The position numbers and the translations under genes were made by a program. Of a stretch of DNA of 8,131 bases, positions 1-5,741 are shown in pieces. The stretch's first letter is position 1. Every line of letters starts with the position of its first letter. Below the pieces are notes generated by a model. That model saw only the letters and a list, made by a program, of their open reading frames with translations. It did no database searches and was not told where the DNA came from. Source of the stretch: Acidobacteriota bacterium (GTDB lineage Bacteria; Acidobacteriota; Terriglobia; Terriglobales; Acidobacteriaceae); assembly GCA_021793595.1 (NCBI GenBank), contig JAJYSL010000195.1, positions 1 to 8,131 of the forward strand, written 5' to 3'.

Positions 1-207
1 GCCGATTTCCGTCCATAAGGCATCGAGGGATCGTCTGGCGGCCTTGCGGAGCGGCGATTTGAGTTTGGAAAAGAGCTTTTCTATCGGATTCAGGTCGGGC
101 GAATAGGGCGGCAGATAGAGCACAGTCGCGCTCGCTGCGGCGATGGCTTGTTGGACTCCATCCACCTTGTGGCTGCTGAGATTGTCGAGGATGACGCCGT
201 TGAGGGC
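1..207 (-). mobile_element. IS630-family insertion sequence remnant (transposase catalytic C-terminus)
   Basis: This is the part of the chimera that belongs to an IS630/Tc1-mariner type transposase. It shows a beta-strand ending in the catalytic Asp (VILDNLSSH), the motif LPPYSPDLNPIEK with the catalytic Glu, and the basic segment FSKLKSPLRKAARR that follows it in this family. The element starts abruptly inside the transposase gene near base 207, so this is a truncated copy or a recombination product and not a clean insertion. No terminal inverted repeat is visible; the other end may lie left of base 1. Confidence 0.8.
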
Positions 208-504
208 GCGCTTCATGCGCCGTTGTGCGGGACGGACGTAATCCTCCTTGCGCACCTTCGGCTCGGCCCATTCGATGGAAACATCGTGATTGCGCGCGAA
301 CGCCTCGACCCAGTCTCGATACTCCTGGGTCCGCCGCGAGAGTACCGACTTGTCGATCACCGGTTCGCCGACTACGTCATGGAAAAAATACGTCACCTGC
401 CCCGGCCGCGACAACCCGCTCAGATAACCTTGAATCACCACCCGGTCGAAACAGTGATATACAAACAAAAGCAGGCTGCCAAACAGCCTGGCGAACCCCT
501 CCAT
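1..504 (-). pseudogene. Chimeric ORF: FDRVVI-family protein N-terminus fused to IS630 transposase C-terminus (runs off left edge)
   Basis: The frame opens at ATG 504 behind a good GGGAGG ribosome binding site and is open to base 1, giving 168 residues with no stop seen. Residues 1-100 (key stretches FVYHCFDRVVIQGYLSGLS, RRTQEYRDWVEAFARNH and KEDYVRPAQRRM) resemble the start of an uncharacterised protein family, usually over 400 residues long, that I recall from acidobacteria. From about residue 101 the protein becomes an IS630-family DDE transposase: VILDNLSSHK carries the second catalytic Asp (D107), and LPPYSPDLNPIEK carries the catalytic Glu (E142), 34 residues apart as expected for DD34E. 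The first catalytic Asp and the DNA-binding part are missing, so transposition activity is not expected. The join keeps frame. An in-frame ATG at 603 lacks a ribosome binding site. Both identifications come from remembered family patterns; the IS630 half is the surer. Confidence 0.75.
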
Positions 505-672
505 CGGTCGTCCCTCCCGCGATCTCGTCCACACAACAAGATCATCGGCCCGGCGACCGATAGAGGCAAATTTCAAATATCTTTGGCTAGGTATTGAGTG
601 CATGCACCGGAGCGAAAACGTAGGGATTAGGATGGAACCGTTGGAGTCTTTCAGCACAAGGGAGTTCGAATC

Positions 673-1890
673 ATGACCACCAAGCTCGCCGCGCGCCCTC
701 AACTGGCGTATTTATCCGCCCAGCTGGATGAGTTGAAGCAAAAGGGGACCTACTTCCATTTACGCATCCTGGAAGATCAACAGGAGCCGGTTTGCACCTA
801 CGACGGAAAACGTGTCATCAATCTTGCGTCCAACAATTACCTGGGACTGACGGTGCATCCAAAGCTACGCGAGGCCGCGATCGAAGCCACGCGCAAATAT
901 GGGGTCGGCTCCGGCGCAGTGCGTACTATCGCCGGAACCATGCGCATCCACATGGAGCTGGAAGAGAAGATCGCGCGCTTCAAGAATGTCGAAGCCTGCG
1001 TTGTCTTTCAGTCCGGATTTACCGCGAACGCCGGGACGGTTTCGGCCATTCTCGGCAAAGATGACTTCATCATTTCAGACGAATTGAACCACGCCAGCAT
1101 TATCGACGGCGCTCGCCTCTCCCGCGCCAAGGTAAAAGTCTTTCGTCATCGCGACATCGCGCATGCCGAAGCGTTGCTGCAAGAGGTTCAAACAGAACCG
1201 GGCCACAAGTTACTGATCACCGACGGCGTGTTCTCCATGGATGGTGACATCGGTCCGGTCGACAAGCTGTGCGACCTTGCCGATAGATATGGCGCCATTA
1301 TGATGGTGGATGATGCACATGCCTCCGGCGTTTTGGGGCGCAACGGTCGCGGCAGTGTGGACCACTTCAACTGTCATGGACGAGTCGATATCCAAGTCGG
1401 GACACTTTCAAAAGCGATTGGTGCGTTGGGCGGATATGTCTGCGGCTCGCGCGACCTGATCGACTACTTGTATCACCGGGCGCGACCATTTCTGTTTTCC
1501 ACGTCGCATCCTCCGTCGGTGGCGGCCACCTGCATCGCTGCGTTCGACATCCTGGAGAACGAACCGGAGCGGATCGAGCGCCTATGGGACAACACCCGCT
1601 ATTTTAAAAAGCAACTGGCGGCTGCCGGCTTCAATATTGGCGGCGTCAACACGCCCGCAAGCGAGACGCCCATCACTCCAATCATCCTAGGCGAAGGTCG
1701 AGTTGCGATGGAGTTTTCCCGCAAGCTATTCGACGCGGGCGTGATGGCGACAGGCATCGCGTTCCCAACTGTTCCGGAAGGCAAGGCGCGAATCCGCACC
1801 ATCATGACCAGCGAACACACGCGTCCCCAGCTGGATCAGGCGCTGGAGACGATGGCTCATGTAGGCAAACAGATGGCGATTCTAAAGTAG
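673..1890 (+). CDS. kbl: Glycine C-acetyltransferase (2-amino-3-ketobutyrate CoA ligase)
   Basis: This PLP enzyme of the alpha-oxoamine synthase family interconverts 2-amino-3-ketobutyrate plus CoA with glycine plus acetyl-CoA, the second step of threonine breakdown, in the cytoplasm. The 405 residues match the usual length of about 390-400. Visible landmarks are SNNYLGL (53-59), the segment GSGAVRTIAGT (79-89), DELNHASIID (136-145), DDAHASGVLG (213-222; D213 pairs with the PLP ring nitrogen and H216 stacks near it), GTLSKAIG with Schiff-base lysine K247, the phosphate-contacting STSHPP (276-281), and KARIRTI (371-377), which carries the substrate-carboxylate Arg. Residues such as NHASIIDGARL and HFN..GRVDIQVGTLSK resemble the Bacillus-type Kbl more than BioF, the main alternative. 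No threonine dehydrogenase gene (tdh) adjoins it, whereas tdh-kbl is a common pair. GGAG at 661-664 lies 8 bases before ATG 673 and fixes the start. Confidence 0.92.
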   Translation: MTTKLAARPQLAYLSAQLDELKQKGTYFHLRILEDQQEPVCTYDGKRVINLASNNYLGLTVHPKLREAAIEATRKYGVGSGAVRTIAGTMRIHMELEEKIARFKNVEACVVFQSGFTANAGTVSAILGKDDFIISDELNHASIIDGARLSRAKVKVFRHRDIAHAEALLQEVQTEPGHKLLITDGVFSMDGDIGPVDKLCDLADRYGAIMMVDDAHASGVLGRNGRGSVDHFNCHGRVDIQVGTLSKAIGALGGYVCGSRDLIDYLYHRARPFLFSTSHPPSVAATCIAAFDILENEPERIERLWDNTRYFKKQLAAAGFNIGGVNTPASETPITPIILGEGRVAMEFSRKLFDAGVMATGIAFPTVPEGKARIRTIMTSEHTRPQLDQALETMAHVGKQMAILK

Positions 1891-2152
1891 AACTCAAGGC
1901 TGTCCGGTCAAGGCTGCGCTGCGAGACTCATCGTTTGGCCGCCGTTCCGGACGCGATTGCGCCGCCTGGAGCTGTGATGACGGAAGCTGTGCCGCTGCCG
2001 TCGCTCTGAAGCGCGCTCGTGCCGGTGAAAGTGACCGTGCAGTTGCCGCCGAGGGGGCATTTCCGTCAGTGCGGGATCGAGCTGAATTCGATAGCGGTGG
2101 TGTGCGGGGGAACGCTGGCGGAACTGACCTTAAGTTAAAAGGTCAAAAAAAG
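1891..2152. other. Gap between kbl and the OmpA-like gene
   Basis: Apart from the broken surface-protein fragment (1928-2134, minus strand) and the T-run side of the terminator (2145-2152), I see nothing here: no intact gene, no RNA gene, and no clear terminator for kbl. A weak hairpin (CTCTC, loop, GAGAG, then TTTT) further right, at about 2185-2206, is the only candidate for stopping plus-strand transcripts from kbl. Confidence 0.5.
1928..2134 (-). pseudogene. Decayed C-terminal fragment of a surface/secreted protein
   Basis: Reading leftward from about 2134, one frame gives LKVSSASVPPHTTAIEFSS, then a TGA at 2066-2068, then after the stop LGGNCTVTFTGTSALQSDGS and a tail ending GTAAKR before TGA at 1928-1930. 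Between the two halves a different frame reads ALTEMPP, so two small compensating indels probably broke the gene. The low-complexity, Ser/Thr/Gly-rich beta-like composition fits an extracellular acidobacterial repeat protein. The piece GNCTVTFTGTSALQSDGSGT lines up with GACSVSIAGTYSVQSNGSGS of the lipoprotein encoded at 7090-7572. There is no start codon or ribosome binding site. No intact parent gene is visible. It could be a chance resemblance, but codon content and motif spacing favour a real relic. Confidence 0.5.
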
Positions 2153-2172
2153 GGCCCCTCGTGTGAGGGGCC
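2145..2172 (-). terminator. Rho-independent terminator of the OmpA-like gene
   Basis: On the minus strand, an 8-bp perfect GC-rich stem (GGCCCCTC / GAGGGGCC, loop ACAC, bases 2172-2153) is followed by one C and seven T (2151-2145). It lies about 50 bases after the stop codon of the OmpA-like gene. On the plus strand the hairpin is not followed by a T-run, so it should act mainly on minus-strand transcripts. Confidence 0.9.
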
Positions 2173-2220
2173 AATCTGCCTTGGTTCTCTCTTGTGTGAG
2201 AGCTTTTGAGTCAACCTTTT

Positions 2221-3159
2221 TTATTCTGTCGAGCTTGGCTGCGACGCAGTCCTATTCGAGGAGGACTGCGCGTTACCGGACTGCGCCGCGCCGGTTATTG
2301 AGGCACCATCGTTCGATGCGCTCAAGGTTGACAAACTGTTATGCATCAGTGTGACTTCCACGACGCTGCCATGGCGGGTCTTGCTGGCATCGCTTACGGT
2401 GAGTGGAGCGTTGCCGAGCCCGATCTGGCGAATCTTGTAGAGCGGTACCTGACGGTCAGTGACCAAGTAGCGTGTCACGGCCGCAGCCATATTGTGGGAG
2501 GCCGTGATACCGGCCTGACCACGAAGAGGTGAATAACCCTGGACGTCAATCAGATATCCGCGCTGTCCCTGAAGCTGGCTGACCAGTTGATCGAGCGCAT
2601 CCTTCGAGTTTTGGCCGAGCGGGCTGTAACTACTGCGGAAACGAATCTCGACGGTCGTGACGGTCTGGTATTGATCCAGATTGCTGACAGCGGTTCCGAT
2701 GGCAGCGGTCTGAGTGCTGGCCTGCTGGGCTGTCTGCTCTGCCTGATTCGCTGTGTTGCCAGCAGCTGTTGCGTGCTGATCGGCGGTGTTCGCGGTCTGT
2801 TGCGCCTTACTAATGCCAGCCTGGGCCCGTGCGTCAACGTCCTTGATATCGCGAGCATTGGCGGCCGAAACCTGATCCAGCTCGTTCAGCCGATCCTTAA
2901 CGGGGTTCAGCTGACGATTGACCCACTTTTTGCGCGCCATCGGGTTTAGATGTCCCCAGAAACCCTCATGAGGACGCGTTTCCAGCGGCGGCTGACCCGT
3001 TGCAGACATGGCGGTAGTGCCGGAATCGGATGCAGCGGTTGATGTTCCGGTTTGCACCTGGGCATTCGACGCCGACTGTGCCATGAGCGGGAGCGCGGTG
3101 CTGGCGGCGAGTACTATCGTTGCAATTCTGAGCAAACTTTTTGAATTGTACGTTTTCAT
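2221..3159 (-). CDS. Exported OmpA-like protein with alanine-rich coiled coil
   Basis: The 312-residue protein starts with a signal peptide (basic MKTYNSKSLLR, hydrophobic core IATIVLAASTALPL, likely cut after MA at 27). A Ser/Thr/Ala-rich linker follows, then a conserved patch GFWGHLNPMARKKWVNRQL (66-84), an Ala/Gln-rich coiled coil (about 86-165) reminiscent of the Lpp lipoprotein, and an OmpA-like C-terminal domain (about 168-272: EIRF, a helix, LIDVQGYS, then AAAVTRYL, IGLGNAP and VVEVTL). A disordered Ser/Asn/Gln-rich tail ends it. In canonical OmpA domains an Asp (GxTD) and an Arg (RRA) bind diaminopimelate of peptidoglycan; here those positions appear to be S210 and M224, so that binding is probably lost. 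ATG 3159 is preferred over GTG 3192 because the signal peptide begins there and GGAAAAG lies just upstream. A sigma-54 promoter precedes it and a terminator follows. Likely periplasmic or outer-membrane-associated; the exact role is unknown. Confidence 0.85.
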   Translation of the reverse strand: MKTYNSKSLLRIATIVLAASTALPLMAQSASNAQVQTGTSTAASDSGTTAMSATGQPPLETRPHEGFWGHLNPMARKKWVNRQLNPVKDRLNELDQVSAANARDIKDVDARAQAGISKAQQTANTADQHATAAGNTANQAEQTAQQASTQTAAIGTAVSNLDQYQTVTTVEIRFRSSYSPLGQNSKDALDQLVSQLQGQRGYLIDVQGYSPLRGQAGITASHNMAAAVTRYLVTDRQVPLYKIRQIGLGNAPLTVSDASKTRHGSVVEVTLMHNSLSTLSASNDGASITGAAQSGNAQSSSNRTASQPSSTE

Positions 3160-3212
3160 CACTTTTCCATGACTGTGCCGCGCTACTGGCACTTGGTAAT
3201 GCCATTCCTATT

Positions 3213-3228
3213 TGCAAGCGCGGTGCCA
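3213..3228 (-). promoter_or_regulatory. Sigma-54 (RpoN) -24/-12 promoter of the OmpA-like gene
   Basis: On the minus strand the sequence reads TGGCACCGCGCTTGCA: TGGCAC at 3228-3223 and TTGCA at 3217-3213, with exactly 10 bases between the invariant GG and GC. This matches the established consensus TGGCAC-N5-TTGCA at every key position. Transcription would begin near 3202, giving a 5' leader of about 43 bases before ATG 3159. Sigma-54 promoters need an AAA+ enhancer-binding protein, so expression would be tightly switched. I could not identify the upstream activator site in 3230-3427. Confidence 0.8.
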
Positions 3229-3427
3229 AAGCGCAGACGGTTGCAAACGGGGCATGGAGAAAGTTCAACTAGCTGATTCTAAAGGCAGGGGTAGGTAGGC
3301 CGGGAAGGTTAGGGAAAACCCATGGATTAGAGGCTGGCTGGAATCGCGTAAAACATGCTCGTAACCCGGCAAAAAGTACCTCCGTAAGACCCGTAGATCG
3401 GAGCGGTCCCTGGATGGGCCGGACGAC

Positions 3428-4000
3428 TTAAGGGCGGCTTCCGAGATTCACAATTCGGAGCGAGGGAGGCTGCTGATTCCACATTGGAGAGACATTGTCG
3501 AACACCAGGCGAAAGTCCTGACTCTTCCCCGGGGGCAGGGGGGCGAGGCTGATCGGCTGCGTGTCCACGTAGGGATCGCGAGAACGGATGAGGCTGAGGG
3601 GCGCCTGCAATATCTGGGGTGCGTCGCCAGTTTCATTGGGGAACGCGGCCTGAAGGGTCATCGAGGTAATCGTGCGATTGCCGCGATTCTCGATGGTGCC
3701 ATCGACATAGGTAAGTTGATCCCCGGCAAAATTGCTGGCCTGGCTGACTTGCACATTGCCCAGAACCACGTATTTCGCATAAGGATCGACACCACTCCCC
3801 TTGGAATTGCCGGCCGGCCGCCCCAGCCAGAACACGAGTCCGAGTCCACCGCAGATCACGACCAACGCAACAATCCACGGCGTCCAGTTACGTTCGCCCC
3901 CCCTTGCTGCACTATTGGCTGAAGGGGTTTCGGCTGCGAAGAGAATGGGCTCGCGAGGTGGAGTGGGATTTTGAGAGGGTCCCGATTCTGGGTCGTTCAT
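3428..4000 (-). CDS. DUF2393-type single-pass membrane protein
   Basis: The 190-residue protein has a Pro/Ser-rich cytoplasmic N-terminus (1-38), one transmembrane helix (PWIVALVVICGGLGLVFWLG, 41-60), and an extracytoplasmic domain (about 75-190). The core YVVLGNVQVSQASNFAGDQ, then TYVDGTIENRGNRTITSMTL, AAFPNETG and PLPPGKSQDFRLVFDNVS resembles the DUF2393 pattern seen in acidobacterial proteins, where the fold looks like an immunoglobulin-like or FxLYD beta sandwich. The function is unknown. The frame stays open upstream to 4117, but ATG 4000 is chosen because a TACAAT box sits 6 bases before it and the preceding residues look non-coding. There is no Shine-Dalgarno sequence, so it may be translated from a leaderless mRNA. 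The gap to the OmpA-like gene downstream, with its own promoter, argues against one operon. Confidence 0.75.
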   Translation of the reverse strand: MNDPESGPSQNPTPPREPILFAAETPSANSAARGGERNWTPWIVALVVICGGLGLVFWLGRPAGNSKGSGVDPYAKYVVLGNVQVSQASNFAGDQLTYVDGTIENRGNRTITSMTLQAAFPNETGDAPQILQAPLSLIRSRDPYVDTQPISLAPLPPGKSQDFRLVFDNVSPMWNQQPPSLRIVNLGSRP

Positions 4001-4006
4001 GCGCCG

Positions 4007-4035
4007 ATTGTAACTCGACTGGAGGGTGGCGGAAA
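4007..4035 (-). promoter_or_regulatory. Promoter of the DUF2393 gene, arranged for a leaderless transcript
   Basis: A good -10 box, TACAAT (4012-4007), ends exactly 6 bases before ATG 4000, so the transcript would start at or next to the A of the start codon. A weak -35 (TTTCCG, 4035-4030) sits 17 bases upstream of the -10. No ribosome binding site lies before the ATG, which fits leaderless translation. Confidence 0.5.
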
Positions 4036-4095
4036 TAATCCTGAAGCGGGAGTCAACGAGGAAAAAAACAGAAAATTGATTCAAGAACCGAATCC

Positions 4096-4108
4096 GTTTC
4101 GCCGAAAC
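4096..4108. promoter_or_regulatory. 13-base palindrome, candidate operator
   Basis: GTTTCG-C-CGAAAC is a perfect inverted repeat with 6-base arms around a single central base. It lies about 90 bases upstream of the DUF2393 start and about 90 bases upstream of the small plus-strand ORF, a position where one regulator could act on both divergent genes. The regulator is unknown, and a repeat this short can occur by chance. Confidence 0.35.
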
Positions 4109-4197
4109 AGACGTCATAAGTACAGAAGCAGCGTGGAGTGAATGGATGCGGCCCTGGCCGTGGCCGTCGCTTCGACAGTTCCAGCAGGAGCAAACTT

Positions 4198-4320
4198 ATG
4201 TTGCAGGCTCTCAAGAAGCAAACGCGAAGACGCTCTGTCCAACCACAAGGGGACACCATCTACCGTGCGGCCGCGCTAGCGGCGGCGTTGATGGTGTTGG
4301 CGGCTGCGCCGTTTTTTTGA
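4198..4320 (+). CDS. Candidate 40-residue membrane microprotein
   Basis: I do not recognise this gene. ATG 4198 is preceded by a textbook AGGAG (4186-4190) with 7 bases of spacing, better than most start sites in the window. The product has a strongly basic N-terminal half (KKQTRRR at 6-12), then a hydrophobic, Ala-rich segment YRAAALAAALMVLAAAPFF (22-40) long enough to cross a membrane, with the stop directly after it. Basic residues before the helix predict an N-in orientation. The last codons coincide with a run of seven T preceded by a small GC-rich hairpin, which may act as its terminator. It is divergent from the DUF2393 gene and convergent with the helicase-loader gene. Conservation in relatives would be needed for certainty. 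Confidence 0.5.
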   Translation: MLQALKKQTRRRSVQPQGDTIYRAAALAAALMVLAAAPFF

Positions 4321-4415
4321 TATGGGTGGAGGCGGCTGAGTTTAGCAGCGATCGAGTACGGCGGTCGCACGAACCAGCTATGGCACGACTGCGTTGCGTT
4401 GAAGAGTGTTTCGTC

Positions 4416-5243
4416 CTAGAGGAAACTGGCGCGGCGCACGGTGCGGCGAAAATCATCTCCGTGCATGGACACCGTGATGCACATTTCATGTAGACGAGAG
4501 TGCATTCTGTCCCCGATGCGATCCCCTAGCGTTTCTTCCCTCATGGCGCGCATAGCAGCGTTGGCGGGGGCTGCTCGAGAGATATCTCGATCCGTGACGG
4601 AAGTCGATTGTGCTTGCACTAAGGCCGACGGCTGATTGGGATAGTTAGTTGTGATCAGCGTGGTTCGCTTGTCGTTGTAGCGCGTGTTCAGGATGTGCGC
4701 GACTGTGTCCCAAACCCAGTCCGTCGGCTTGACCGCACCCAGTTCATCCAACAGCAACACTTCTGCTTCAAAGACGGGGCGGAGAATCTCCAGTTCCGTA
4801 GTGGCGACCTGGGGATTGTAAGAATTCTGAATCTGCTTGAGCAGGTCGCGATAATCGCAGAAAATTCCGGTGGCGCCGCGCTGCTCGACAATCTCTCGCA
4901 GCAAACCGACCGCGAGATGCGTTTTGCCGCAGCCAATGCTGCCGGTCAGCAATAGCCCTCGTCCTGCAGTTTCCAGGGGATAGCCGTCGGCAAAGCGGCG
5001 GGTGGTCATCAGTGCCATGCTCAGAGACGGATCAGCGCCGCGAAAACCAGTGTCAAAGCTTTCCAGCGAGCAGTGGGTGTAGCGCTGAGGTATGCGGGCT
5101 TTCTGAAGCCGGAGGGTCGCCTTTTGGCTGATGCGGCAGGTACATTCCGACGCGAACTGCTCCCGGCCGCGCCGCACCAGGATGACGCCAATTCCGCCGC
5201 AATGGGCACAGGTGGCTGCGGGATTGTCGGTCAATTTTTCCAT
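4416..5243 (-). CDS. DnaC/DnaI-type AAA+ ATPase, probable replicative helicase loader
   Basis: The 275-residue protein belongs to the DnaC/DnaI/IstB group of AAA+ ATPases. Its N-terminus carries a Cys cluster (C12-x2-C15 and C34-x-C36), probably a zinc ribbon as in DnaI-type loaders, which contact the replicative helicase DnaB. The ATPase core shows Walker A GSIGCGKT (101-108), Walker B VLLLDEL with D166/E167, sensor 1 ITTNYP (N200), and a box-VII-like LGDRIGDRMHSRL (239-251) with candidate arginine-finger residues. Such proteins load DnaB onto single-stranded DNA at the origin or during restart. The alternative is a transposition helper of the IstB kind, but no IS21 transposase lies beside it and IstB lacks this zinc cluster, so a chromosomal loader is favoured. 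The start at ATG 5243 has no strong ribosome binding site (AGGA about 14 bases away). It is divergent from rpmE. Confidence 0.85.
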   Translation of the reverse strand: MEKLTDNPAATCAHCGGIGVILVRRGREQFASECTCRISQKATLRLQKARIPQRYTHCSLESFDTGFRGADPSLSMALMTTRRFADGYPLETAGRGLLLTGSIGCGKTHLAVGLLREIVEQRGATGIFCDYRDLLKQIQNSYNPQVATTELEILRPVFEAEVLLLDELGAVKPTDWVWDTVAHILNTRYNDKRTTLITTNYPNQPSALVQAQSTSVTDRDISRAAPANAAMRAMREETLGDRIGDRMHSRLHEMCITVSMHGDDFRRTVRRASFL

Positions 5244-5314
5244 GAGCGATTCGGGATTCCTAACTGCTTTTTCAGTATCGCAGGCCGGGGCCGGGTCGAT
5301 GGAGAAATCCTGGA

Positions 5315-5343
5315 TTGCAAGCTGTGGGAATCTCGCATAAACT
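5315..5343 (+). promoter_or_regulatory. Promoter of rpmE
   Basis: TTGCAA (-35, 5315-5320) and TAAACT (-10, 5338-5343) are separated by 17 bases, each matching the housekeeping consensus at 4 of 6 positions. The transcript would start near 5350, which favours ATG 5378 over an upstream TTG (5357) whose GGAGG would lie outside the mRNA. Confidence 0.45.
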
Positions 5344-5377
5344 GGAGGTTAGCGTTTTGAGAAAGGTTTCTGTCACC

Positions 5378-5623
5378 ATGCCGAAGCAAGGAATTCATCC
5401 AAATTACGAAACCATCCGCGTGGTATGCGCGTGCGGGCATAGTTTCGAGACTCGTTCGACCCACAAGGGCGACATCCACATGGAGATCTGCTCCAACTGC
5501 CACCCGTTCTTTACTGGCAAGCAGAAGATGATTGATACCGCCGGTCGCGTGGAGCGCTTCCGCCGCAAGTACGCGCAGTCGGACTCCTCGAAGGCAGAGG
5601 CAGCCGCCGGAACCGCCAAGTAA
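5378..5623 (+). CDS. rpmE: 50S ribosomal protein L31, zinc-binding type
   Basis: This 81-residue protein of the large ribosomal subunit contributes to an intersubunit bridge. It begins with the family signature [11 protein letters not shown] and carries all four zinc-ligand cysteines of the C+ type (C17, C19 in CACG; C38 and C41 in [13 protein letters not shown]), then [10 protein letters not shown]. The Ala/Ser/Lys-rich tail after residue 66 is a little longer than in many L31 proteins. ATG 5378 is chosen because the family starts there and GAGAAAGG lies upstream. An in-frame TTG at 5357 with a good GGAGG 8 bases before it would add seven residues and cannot be fully excluded. A zinc-free paralogue, which some bacteria switch to in zinc starvation, is not visible here. 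Confidence 0.95.
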   Translation: MPKQGIHPNYETIRVVCACGHSFETRSTHKGDIHMEICSNCHPFFTGKQKMIDTAGRVERFRRKYAQSDSSKAEAAAGTAK

Positions 5624-5648
5624 CGGCGCTCGCATTTGAAGCACACTG

Positions 5649-5675
5649 AGGCCTCCGCCGCGGCGGGGGCCTTTT
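5649..5675 (+). terminator. Rho-independent terminator of rpmE
   Basis: A 9-bp GC-rich stem with one G-U pair (GGCCTCCGC / GCGGGGGCC, loop CGCG, 5650-5671) is followed by TTTT and lies 26 bases after the rpmE stop. It separates rpmE from dus, so dus needs read-through or its own promoter in the few bases after the hairpin. Confidence 0.85.
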
Positions 5676-5741
5676 GGTTGTTGCATTTAGAAGCTGTCTG
5701 AGGCCATGAAAAAGCACTGGGACAATCCGGCGGAGCATGCG

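Larger units (their letters stand above)
4001..4415. other. Gap between the DUF2393 gene and the helicase-loader gene
   Basis: This 415-base stretch holds the DUF2393 promoter, a 13-base palindrome (4096-4108) and a possible 40-residue plus-strand microprotein gene (4198-4320). Longer open frames on either strand have compositions typical of out-of-frame reading and are not supported. Bases 4321-4415 show nothing I can identify. Confidence 0.5.

Noticed and set aside
148..597. 150-residue plus-strand open frame
   Set aside because: It is the antisense shadow of the chimeric transposase frame; it has no ribosome binding site and no recognisable domain, whereas the minus frame shows conserved motifs throughout.
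655..675. GTTCGAATC resembling a tRNA T-loop before kbl
   Set aside because: No acceptor, D or anticodon stems can be paired around it, and no CCA end follows; it is part of the kbl leader.
2587..2949. 120-residue plus-strand frame
   Set aside because: It is antisense to the coiled-coil region of the OmpA-like gene; the minus frame has a signal peptide, promoter and terminator.
3193..3427. Short frames behind GGAGG on the minus strand between the DUF2393 and OmpA-like genes
   Set aside because: They are short (8 to about 36 codons), with no hydrophobic or conserved pattern; the sigma-54 promoter is the only supported element there.
4280..4317. Terminator at the end of the small plus-strand ORF
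   Set aside because: The T-run is good, but the best stem I find is only 5 bp (CGGCG/CGCCG) with a loop of about 19 bases, so I do not list it as a separate feature.
4381..4398. Second sigma-54-like site, TGGCAC followed by TTGC, on the plus strand
   Set aside because: The GG-to-GC spacing is 12 instead of 10 bases, and no gene lies downstream in that direction.
4211..4493. Longer overlapping frames on both strands of the 4001-4500 gap
   Set aside because: They have Cys/Arg/Pro-rich out-of-frame composition, no ribosome binding sites, and overlap the 3' end of the helicase-loader gene.
5357..5377. TTG start for rpmE with GGAGG upstream
   Set aside because: The L31 family starts at the [10 protein letters not shown] position, and the predicted transcript start (about 5350) leaves that GGAGG outside the mRNA.
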